A stretch of DNA of 11,705 nt from DHVE2 group archaeon. GTDB taxonomy: Archaea > Thermoplasmatota > Thermoplasmata > Thermoplasmatales > Aciduliprofundaceae. The position numbers and the translations under genes are program-made. Below the pieces are notes generated by a model that was given only the letters and a program-made list of their open reading frames with translations, was not told the DNA's origin and did no database searches. Of this stretch, positions 6,753 through 11,705 are shown piece after piece. The stretch lies in NCBI GenBank assembly GCA_015520975.1, contig WAOZ01000198.1, positions 1-11,705 of the forward strand. The letters run 5' to 3'. Every line of letters begins with the position of its first letter. Position 1 is the stretch's first letter.

Positions 6753-7145
6753 ATGACAAACGGATTTAACATCCCAGAAAACATAAGATATGAGATGACA
6801 TGGGAAGTGAAAGAGCAGCATGTGGCAAAAGGAGTGGGACTCGATGTAGAAGTGCTTTCCACACCACACCTCGTTTATTTTATAGAAATTACGGCCCACG
6901 AGACTATTAAAAAATATATACCCGAAACACACACTACCGTAGGTGTGAGAATATGTATAGATCATCTGAAAGCCACACCAAAAGGGGATTACATAAAAAC
7001 CATCGCCACACTCACATCAGTCGAGGGAAAAAGATTGATATTCAAAGTAGAAGCATACGACTCAGACGGACTCGTTGCCAAAGGAGAACACATAAGGTAC
7101 ATAGTCAACAAAGAAAAATTCAAAAACAAAATTCTCAAAACATAA
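6753..7145 (+). CDS. FlK-like hotdog-fold acyl-CoA thioesterase
   Basis: A 130-residue single-domain protein of the fluoroacetyl-CoA thioesterase (FlK)-like hotdog family, cytosolic and probably dimeric. Visible landmarks: LSTPHLVYFIE at 35-45, THTTVGVRICIDHLKATPKG at 59-78, and an end pattern GEHIRYIV near 111-118. Thr37, Glu45 and His71 have the same relative spacing (8 and 26 residues) as the catalytic Thr42, Glu50 and His76 known for FlK. This suggests a working thioesterase. The fluoroacetate specificity of FlK should not be carried over: most relatives are uncharacterised and probably hydrolyse some short or aromatic acyl-CoA. The start is set by a TATA box 26 bases upstream. No operon partner is visible: guaB diverges and the next gene converges 17 bases away. 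Confidence 0.83.
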   Translation: MTNGFNIPENIRYEMTWEVKEQHVAKGVGLDVEVLSTPHLVYFIEITAHETIKKYIPETHTTVGVRICIDHLKATPKGDYIKTIATLTSVEGKRLIFKVEAYDSDGLVAKGEHIRYIVNKEKFKNKILKT

Positions 7146-7160
7146 AAATATTTGAAAAGA
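7139..7160 (-). terminator. T-rich terminator after the proline-rich protein gene
   Basis: Read on the minus strand just past the TAA at 7163-7165, the sequence is TTTCTTTTCAAATATTTTTATG, with T4 and T5 runs, continuing T-rich into the opposite gene. The opposite strand here is A-rich, so termination of the rightward thioesterase transcript is less clear. Confidence 0.45.
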
Positions 7161-7162
7161 AA

Positions 7163-7600
7163 TTATTTCTCCACGAGAAACATCTCCAGAAGCTTGCCTA
7201 TGGCCGATATGATTACCCCGATTCCGGCAAGGTAAAATCCGCCAGATACTAGCCCGTAGCCACTGGCAACATCCTCAGTGCTGTATCCATTGTTGATTCC
7301 GCCTGCAACTCCACCAAATCCCGCACCGACAACGAAGAGACCCACGGCGAAAAGGAACACTCCGACTATCACCAAGAGATCCATTATCAACTTCATATCC
7401 ATCGGTTTTTTAGGTGCCGGCGGTGGATACTGGTACTGCTGCGGATAATAAGCCTGCTGCGGTTGCTGGGCTGGTTGCTGCGGTGGAGCTTGCGGAGCCG
7501 GCGGCGGTGCTGGCGGTGGTGGCGGCGGAGTCTCCCCACCCTGCGGCTGCTGTGGATTCGGTGGTGGCGGTGGCGGCGGATAATTTTCTCCATTACTCAT
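7163..7600 (-). CDS. Proline/glutamine-rich two-helix membrane protein
   Basis: A 145-residue protein in two halves. Residues 1-66 are low complexity, with runs of 6-7 prolines, PQQPQ-type segments and a YYPQQYQYPPP stretch. Residues about 70-95 and 115-138 are two hydrophobic, glycine-rich membrane helices joined by a short loop (GGINNGYSTEDVASG). There is no signal peptide, and the KKP just before the first helix suggests the proline-rich arm is cytoplasmic. I do not recognise a functional family; similar Pro-rich tails in other organisms serve as flexible docking arms, but nothing here proves that. The start is supported by GGGTGAG 5 bases upstream of the ATG and a TATA-like box 35-45 bases upstream. 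The MFS gene lies upstream on the same strand, 54 bases away, without a clear terminator, so some read-through is possible. Confidence 0.8.
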   Translation of the reverse strand: MSNGENYPPPPPPPNPQQPQGGETPPPPPPAPPPAPQAPPQQPAQQPQQAYYPQQYQYPPPAPKKPMDMKLIMDLLVIVGVFLFAVGLFVVGAGFGGVAGGINNGYSTEDVASGYGLVSGGFYLAGIGVIISAIGKLLEMFLVEK

Positions 7601-7605
7601 CTTTT

Positions 7606-7612
7606 CTCACCC
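7606..7612 (-). promoter_or_regulatory. Shine-Dalgarno site of the proline-rich protein gene
   Basis: The minus strand reads GGGTGAG, 5 bases before the ATG at 7600. The preceding TATA box predicts a leader of about 14 bases, just long enough to hold it. Confidence 0.65.
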
Positions 7613-7633
7613 GGAAAGATATGTGCAAGCCAC

Positions 7634-7648
7634 TATTTATATTTTGCG
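7634..7648 (-). promoter_or_regulatory. BRE/TATA promoter of the proline-rich protein gene
   Basis: The minus strand reads CGCAAAATATAAATAG. The TATA part centres near 7639, so transcription would start around 7614. It lies between the MFS stop and this gene, so the gene can be transcribed alone. Confidence 0.5.
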
Positions 7649-7654
7649 AGTTAT

Positions 7655-8866
7655 TTAAGATTTAACATCTATTTTCTGCCCGTCCCTCACATACCTATCA
7701 TTTTCAGTGAAAAAGATAATGATTATCATCGAAATCAATATGGGAACTAAAGCCACGAGCAGATTTGTGGTTATTCCCATCTCCGTTATAACAAAGGCGC
7801 CGACCAGCGGTCCAACAACCCAGCCGAAAGATATGAAACTGTTTAACAACCCTAATGCTGTGGCCCTTTCTTCAGGCACACTCATTTTTGCGACATAGGT
7901 ATTTATCGAATTGAAATAAGCAGCCCATTTCATACCAGAGACTGCCGCAGCCAGAAACAGTAATGGTAGCGAGGTGGCAAGATAGTAGAGAATATATGTC
8001 ACGAAATAGCCGAATAGACCTATGAGAACTATGGGTTTGCTGCCATATCTATCTGCCATTTTTCCGAAAAGATAGATCAGAAATGTGGAAACAAAGCTAT
8101 CCATACCAAAATAATAGCCCACCCATTCATTACCGAATCTGTCTTTTATGAGAATTGAGAGAAACGAATAGACCATACCGGATGCAAGCATCAGCGTGAA
8201 AACAGATACAGAGAATATGGTGATATTTCTGTTTCTTTTCAAAAAGGATCTCAGATTCTCCCATTTTACCAGAACCCTACCGGGTCTGTCATATCTGAAC
8301 ATCGGTCTGAGATCAATCTTATCTCTCCTCTCTTCTTTGAACGGAAGCAGAATAAGCAACGCGATAACAAAAGGTATCACGGAAAAGATAAACACATAGT
8401 TTATTGGCAATATGCTTGTTATATATCCCCCCATAACATTGCCCGCCATAAACCCGATATTGGTGAATGTGTTAAAAACACCGAATCCCGCACCGGCATC
8501 TCTGGATATCTCGGAAATTAGAGCGCTCACTGCCGGAGTTTGTGCAGCGACGAAGAACCCTTGCAGACCGCGCAGTGCAAGAAACGCAATTATGTTCGTT
8601 ACAAACCCCATAACAAGAAAGAAAGCGCCGCTGGAGATTATACCGAACATCACAAAGGGTTTTCTCTTCCCGGCGACATCCGATTTACTGCCCCAGAAAT
8701 ACTGGCCAAGAGTGGATGATAAATTAAAGAGCACGGAGAGCATGCTTATCATGATAAAAGTTGCTCCTAACGCTTTCAAATAATTCGGCAGGTACGGCCA
8801 TGCCATACCCCAGCCCATATTTACGAACATAAACGCCACAGAAATGTGCCACAGTTTGCGATTCAC
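7655..8866 (-). CDS. Major facilitator superfamily (MFS) transporter
   Basis: A 403-residue inner-membrane transporter with about 12 hydrophobic helices in two six-helix halves, separated by a charged cytoplasmic loop (about 176-212). The MFS loop 2-3 motif A appears as GSKSDVAGKRK (59-69) and its repeat in the second half as GKMADRYGSKP (268-278). Helix 1 contains NMGWGMAWPYLPNYL (16-30), typical of the drug or sugar efflux-like branch. The substrate cannot be read from the sequence. The start codon is GTG: the only in-frame start near the expected N-terminus, with a TTTAAATA box centred about 25 bases upstream, consistent with a leaderless GTG start. It diverges from another membrane protein gene across only 35 bases, which may mean a shared control, perhaps for export of the same class of compound. 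Confidence 0.9.
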   Translation of the reverse strand: MNRKLWHISVAFMFVNMGWGMAWPYLPNYLKALGATFIMISMLSVLFNLSSTLGQYFWGSKSDVAGKRKPFVMFGIISSGAFFLVMGFVTNIIAFLALRGLQGFFVAAQTPAVSALISEISRDAGAGFGVFNTFTNIGFMAGNVMGGYITSILPINYVFIFSVIPFVIALLILLPFKEERRDKIDLRPMFRYDRPGRVLVKWENLRSFLKRNRNITIFSVSVFTLMLASGMVYSFLSILIKDRFGNEWVGYYFGMDSFVSTFLIYLFGKMADRYGSKPIVLIGLFGYFVTYILYYLATSLPLLFLAAAVSGMKWAAYFNSINTYVAKMSVPEERATALGLLNSFISFGWVVGPLVGAFVITEMGITTNLLVALVPILISMIIIIFFTENDRYVRDGQKIDVKS

Positions 8867-8883
8867 ATGGCGGGATTTTTTAC

Positions 8884-8895
8884 GGTTATTTAAAC
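8884..8895 (-). promoter_or_regulatory. TATA promoter of the MFS gene (divergent gap)
   Basis: The minus strand reads GTTTAAATAACC, centred about 25 bases before the GTG at 8866. The TTTAAA core is palindromic, but on the plus strand it would start transcripts near 8916, inside the opposite gene, so it is assigned to the leftward gene. Confidence 0.5.
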
Positions 8896-8901
8896 ATTTG
8901 T

Positions 8902-9483
8902 ATGTGTATGCAATTAAAACGGAATGTATTTATTCGCATATACTATGATGTGTATGTGAAATGGTACACACGCATCGCCATGCCCGTTCTCCTCGCGCTC
9001 TTGGTCGTTTTTGCAATTTACATATCCGGACCTGAAAATTACATACCCATCGCTCAGGTTGTTATAACTTTCTTCGGTGCCGTGGGTACAGGATCAGTAT
9101 CGTGTCTGTTTGTCGGCAGGGCACTTAATATAAATCCCCTTTTGCTCATATTCATAGTGGCATTTATGGAAAGCGATATGTCTCTATTTGTAACTCTCAA
9201 CTACGATCTTTTGGCCACGCTGCCCTACCTTGGCAAGCTCCTTAAAAAATACGAAAATAAAGCAGGAGAAATCATCAAAAAAAGAAAATTCATCGAGGGA
9301 CTTGAACTTTACACGATTTTTATTCTCATGTTCATCCCTGTTTACGGAACGGGAGCCATAACAATGAGCCTCGTGGGCAGGCTACTCTCTCTTAACTGGA
9401 AAAAGGTGTGGATTGCCATCTCACTTGCCTCGCTATCAAGGACGACCATCATAGTTTTAATTCTCTACGGGCTGATTACTTAA
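8902..9483 (+). CDS. Small integral membrane protein, Sm_multidrug_ex (COG2426)-like
   Basis: A 193-residue protein with about five membrane segments (roughly 25-42, 48-70, 78-98, 136-160, 166-192). A basic, aromatic N-terminus precedes them, with a charged loop KLLKKYENKAGEIIKKRKF at 112-130 between the third and fourth. The second half carries IPVYGTGAITMSLVGRLL (145-162), which resembles the P-x-x-GTGA signature of the 'small multi-drug export' family. That name comes from limited evidence, so a drug-export role is uncertain. A GTGS motif in the first half (62-65) hints at two related halves, as in other re-entrant-loop transporters. The start is uncertain: ATG at 8902 and 8908 are both in frame, no Shine-Dalgarno is seen, and the nearest TATA-like box would start RNA downstream of both. 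The last 27 bases overlap the glycosyltransferase gene tail to tail. Confidence 0.68.
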   Translation: MCMQLKRNVFIRIYYDVYVKWYTRIAMPVLLALLVVFAIYISGPENYIPIAQVVITFFGAVGTGSVSCLFVGRALNINPLLLIFIVAFMESDMSLFVTLNYDLLATLPYLGKLLKKYENKAGEIIKKRKFIEGLELYTIFILMFIPVYGTGAITMSLVGRLLSLNWKKVWIAISLASLSRTTIIVLILYGLIT

Positions 9484-10572
9484 AATATCGTTGTAAAACT
9501 CAAAAACTGCACGGCTCACAGATCTCCACGAGTACCGCGATTCCACCAGTCCTCTGTCCACTTCGGGTGGTTTTTTAAGTGCGGATTTGATCGATTCTTT
9601 CAGTTTTTTCCAGTCTCCGGGCGGCACCATTTTCCCAAGACGCCCGTGCATCAACACTTCAGGTATGCCCCCAACCTCGGTACCTATAACGGGAGTGCCA
9701 GAAGCAAGAGCCTCTATGAGAACCATTCCAAATGACTCGCCGCCTATGGATGGAAGTACAAATAGATCGGCTGCGGAGTAGAGAAGCGGAAGTTTATCAT
9801 CGCTCACATATCCCAAGAAACGGATGTTGTTCGCTTTGATGCTCCGTGCATAGCTTTTTAAAAATTTCTCCATAGGACCTTCCCCCGCGATTAAAAGATG
9901 TGCATCGATGCCCTTCATTGCCTTGATAAGTGTATGGACGCCTTTTTTGGGTGCGAGTCGTCCCACATAGAGAACAATTTTATCGTATTCCAGCCCCATC
10001 TTCTCGCGGGCCAGATATTTATCCACAGGTCTGAAACGCTCCGTATCGACACCGTTCGGTATAACCACATGCCTGTCTATTCTCGCGAAGTACTCTGCAA
10101 AATTTTTTGCCGATGAGGACACAGAAATCATACCATCCGCCATCTCGAGAGATTTAGATACCACCGGATAACCTCTGGAAAACGCGCTCCATAAAAGCTC
10201 GGCGTCGTCCCAGAATGTAACGGTGTGATTCGTGATAACCCCTTTCATACCCCATCTGCGAGCCTTTCTGAGCGCGAGAAGAGATATACGCGCAAATATG
10301 TGATGGGAATGAACAATGCTGTAATCCTCCGTGGAGAATATCTCATCGAATTTCTTGGATGCTAGAGGCGAAACATTCTGACGAAAAAACGGCTCTTTTA
10401 TCCCGGGAATCTCCCGTATTTTCAGGGGCACTTCAAAATGGTTCCTCTCCCTTTTATTCGTTATGATTTCAACCTCGCAGAAGCGTGATAGATATTTCGC
10501 AAGATCGCGAACATGCGTTGCCACCCCACCCGCGTGAGGAGCAAACCACTCACTTACAATAGCGATTTTCAT
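9457..10572 (-). CDS. Family 4 (GT4) glycosyltransferase
   Basis: A 371-residue GT-B fold, retaining, nucleotide-sugar-dependent glycosyltransferase, cytosolic or membrane-associated. The N-terminal Rossmann domain opens with AIVSEWFAPHAGGVATHV (4-21), where the GGV loop binds the donor and acceptor side. The middle IPNGVDTERF (171-180) marks the inter-domain hinge. The C-terminal domain shows YVGRLAPKKG (202-211), the IAGEGP turn (228-233) and the E-x7-E signature ESFGMVLIE with Glu279 and Glu287. The opening most resembles PimA/PIG-A-like enzymes that glycosylate lipids, so a role in glycolipid, surface polysaccharide or protein N-glycan assembly is plausible; the acceptor is unknown. The ATG is preceded by a TATA-like box about 30 bases upstream. 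It diverges from purH with 101 bases between and overlaps the upstream-facing membrane gene by 27 bases at its end. Confidence 0.92.
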   Translation of the reverse strand: MKIAIVSEWFAPHAGGVATHVRDLAKYLSRFCEVEIITNKRERNHFEVPLKIREIPGIKEPFFRQNVSPLASKKFDEIFSTEDYSIVHSHHIFARISLLALRKARRWGMKGVITNHTVTFWDDAELLWSAFSRGYPVVSKSLEMADGMISVSSSAKNFAEYFARIDRHVVIPNGVDTERFRPVDKYLAREKMGLEYDKIVLYVGRLAPKKGVHTLIKAMKGIDAHLLIAGEGPMEKFLKSYARSIKANNIRFLGYVSDDKLPLLYSAADLFVLPSIGGESFGMVLIEALASGTPVIGTEVGGIPEVLMHGRLGKMVPPGDWKKLKESIKSALKKPPEVDRGLVESRYSWRSVSRAVFEFYNDILSNQPVEN

Positions 10573-10594
10573 AGCAACACGGATTATGGCAATG

Positions 10595-10612
10595 ACCGAT
10601 ATAATCTTAAGC
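10595..10612 (-). promoter_or_regulatory. TATA promoter of the GT4 gene
   Basis: The minus strand reads GGCTTAAGATTATATCGG, with the TATA-like ATTATAT centred about 30 bases before the ATG at 10572. This predicts a leader of about 5 bases. The BRE part is poor. Confidence 0.42.
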
Positions 10613-10642
10613 CCCTGACCTCAAACAGCCACAGAACCGCAA

Positions 10643-10656
10643 ACATTATTTTATGA
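10643..10656 (+). promoter_or_regulatory. TATA promoter of purH
   Basis: ACATTATTTTATGA centres about 25 bases before the ATG at 10674, predicting a leaderless mRNA. The ATG at 10663 is followed in frame by a stop after four codons, so it is not the start. Confidence 0.45.
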
Positions 10657-10673
10657 TTCCTCATGGGTGTGGT

Positions 10674-11705
10674 ATGAGGGCTTTAATAAGTGTCTCGAAT
10701 AAGGAGAAACTTGATTATCTCGCAAAGGAACTTCACAATCTCGGTTTTGAACTCATAGCCACGGGCGGCACTTACAGTTACATACGACAGCTGGGGATTC
10801 CCGTAACCAAGGTGGAAGATATAACATCTTTCCCAGAGATCCTTAACGGAAGGGTGAAAACTCTGCATCCCAAAATCCATGGAGGAATTTTAGCAAAAAG
10901 TCCCGAGGATTTAAAAGATACCGATATAGAACCCATAGACATCGTTGTTGTGAACCTCTACCCGTTTGAAAAATTCGTTGAGGCCGATGAAGATACTCTT
11001 ATCGAAAATATAGACATTGGGGGCGTTGCGCTTCTACGAGCGGCTGCTAAAAATTATGAAAGGGTTGTCGTTTTATCATCTCCATCACAGTACGAAGAGG
11101 CCGTGAAAATCCTAAAAGAAGGCAAAATGGATAAAGATACGAGAAGAAAATACGCAATGGAGGCTTTCGCGTGTACCGCGAAGTATGATGCTTTAATTTA
11201 CAATACGCTGTGGAAACGATTCTCAGAAGATTTCCCTCCTCATTTCATATACTGCGCGGATAAGGTTATGTCGCTCAGATACGGAGAGAATCCTCATCAG
11301 AGAGCGGCATATTACGCAGATTTCGGGTTCAGATTCACGCAGTTGCACGGTAAAAAACTCTCATATAACAACATCCACGATATGAACGCTGCATGGAACA
11401 TTGTTATGGAGTTCAACGACCCCGCGGTGGCAATAATAAAACACGCAAATCCGTGCGGCGCGGCGCTCGGTGAAGATGTCAAAGACGCGTATCTCAAAGC
11501 CCTAGAAAGCGACCCCATCTCCGCATATGGCAGCATAGTGGCATCGAACAGAACTGTTGATAAAGATGCAGCGCTTGAGATGAAAAAAATGTTCATAGAG
11601 GTTATAATCGCACCGGATTTTTCAGATGATGCCCTTGAAATACTCACCCGAAAGAAAAATCTGAGACTGATAAAGGTCGAAAAATGGGAGAAAACAGGCT
11701 ACGAT
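10674..11705 (+). CDS. purH: Bifunctional AICAR formyltransferase / IMP cyclohydrolase, 3' truncated by window edge
   Basis: The frame opens with MRALISVSNKEKLD and stays open to the right edge (344 codons). PurH carries out the last two steps of IMP synthesis: formyl transfer from 10-formyl-THF to AICAR, then ring closure. The N-terminal IMP cyclohydrolase (MGS-like) domain shows IATGGTYSYI (28-37), FPEILNGRVKTLHPKIHGGI (53-72) and NIDIGGVALLRAAAKN (112-127). The formyltransferase part shows RYGENPHQRAAYY (202-214) and the catalytic Lys256-His257 in IKHANPCGAA (255-264), then SDPISAYGSIVASN (279-292). The usual SAFGGI reads SAYGSI here, a mild change. The rest of the formyltransferase domain lies off the window. 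Many archaea use PurP and PurO instead of PurH, so this form may have come from bacteria. Its product IMP is the substrate of the GuaB encoded in this window. Confidence 0.95.
   Translation, partial: MRALISVSNKEKLDYLAKELHNLGFELIATGGTYSYIRQLGIPVTKVEDITSFPEILNGRVKTLHPKIHGGILAKSPEDLKDTDIEPIDIVVVNLYPFEKFVEADEDTLIENIDIGGVALLRAAAKNYERVVVLSSPSQYEEAVKILKEGKMDKDTRRKYAMEAFACTAKYDALIYNTLWKRFSEDFPPHFIYCADKVMSLRYGENPHQRAAYYADFGFRFTQLHGKKLSYNNIHDMNAAWNIVMEFNDPAVAIIKHANPCGAALGEDVKDAYLKALESDPISAYGSIVASNRTVDKDAALEMKKMFIEVIIAPDFSDDALEILTRKKNLRLIKVEKWEKTGYD

Noticed and set aside
7393..7593. GC-rich triplet-like repeats considered as a tandem repeat or CRISPR-like array
   Set aside because: The repetition is explained by proline and glutamine codons; there are no regular repeats with unique spacers.
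7414..7750. Plus-strand frames rich in Ala/Val or Trp/Arg opposite the proline-rich gene
   Set aside because: They are mirror frames of GGN-repeat codons for proline; the minus-strand gene has a Shine-Dalgarno, a promoter and membrane helices.
11312..11647. 111-codon minus-strand frame at the right end
   Set aside because: It is antisense to purH, whose frame is open and conserved through the edge.
1..11705. tRNA, rRNA, CRISPR array, IS element, attachment site or replication origin
   Set aside because: Reading the intergenic gaps (all under 150 bp) shows no cloverleaf, no long repeats, no transposase or integrase, and no origin-like repeat cluster.

Overview
The window looks archaeal, most likely a euryarchaeon of the Thermoplasmata / Aciduliprofundum-like kind. 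That placement is an inference from gene content and promoter style, not a computed one. The signs are a Cdc48/VAT-type AAA ATPase, archaeal BRE/TATA promoters, mostly leaderless genes, a ferritin-like DUF2202 protein, and exported proteins rich in N-glycosylation sequons. There are no tRNAs, rRNAs, insertion sequences, CRISPR arrays or integrase genes. It reads as chromosome made of single-gene units that often alternate in strand.

Left part (1-4907): the end of a Cdc48-family ATPase faces a membrane-anchored, exported DUF2202 protein. A 144-bp divergent intergenic region then leads to the most striking gene of the window, a 1067-residue exported multidomain protein. Its order is an amidase_6-like cysteine peptidase/amidase, two SH3b domains, a GH18 domain resembling the SleL/YaaH peptidoglycan N-acetylglucosaminidases, a beta-sandwich region, an F5/8-type C domain, a carboxypeptidase-regulatory-like domain and a C-terminal membrane anchor. 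That is the architecture of a bacterial cell-wall hydrolase in an organism that should have no peptidoglycan of its own. It may be an antibacterial or prey-lysing enzyme acquired from bacteria.

Middle (4836-7600): a 104-residue unknown protein overlaps the end of the big hydrolase gene tail to tail. It is followed by IMP dehydrogenase (guaB), a divergent FlK-like hotdog thioesterase, and a small proline-rich two-helix membrane protein.

Right part (7655-11705): an MFS transporter and a small membrane protein of the Sm_multidrug_ex type diverge from a 35-bp gap. A GT4 glycosyltransferase overlaps the second of these tail to tail. Divergent from the glycosyltransferase starts purH, which runs off the right edge. 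PurH makes IMP and GuaB uses it, so the window holds two steps of guanine nucleotide synthesis, though they are not in one operon.

For most genes a TATA-like box lies 22-30 nt upstream of the chosen start codon, which implies leaderless mRNAs. The DUF2202 and proline-rich genes instead have short leaders with clear Shine-Dalgarno sequences. These promoter positions were used to settle several starts, notably guaB.
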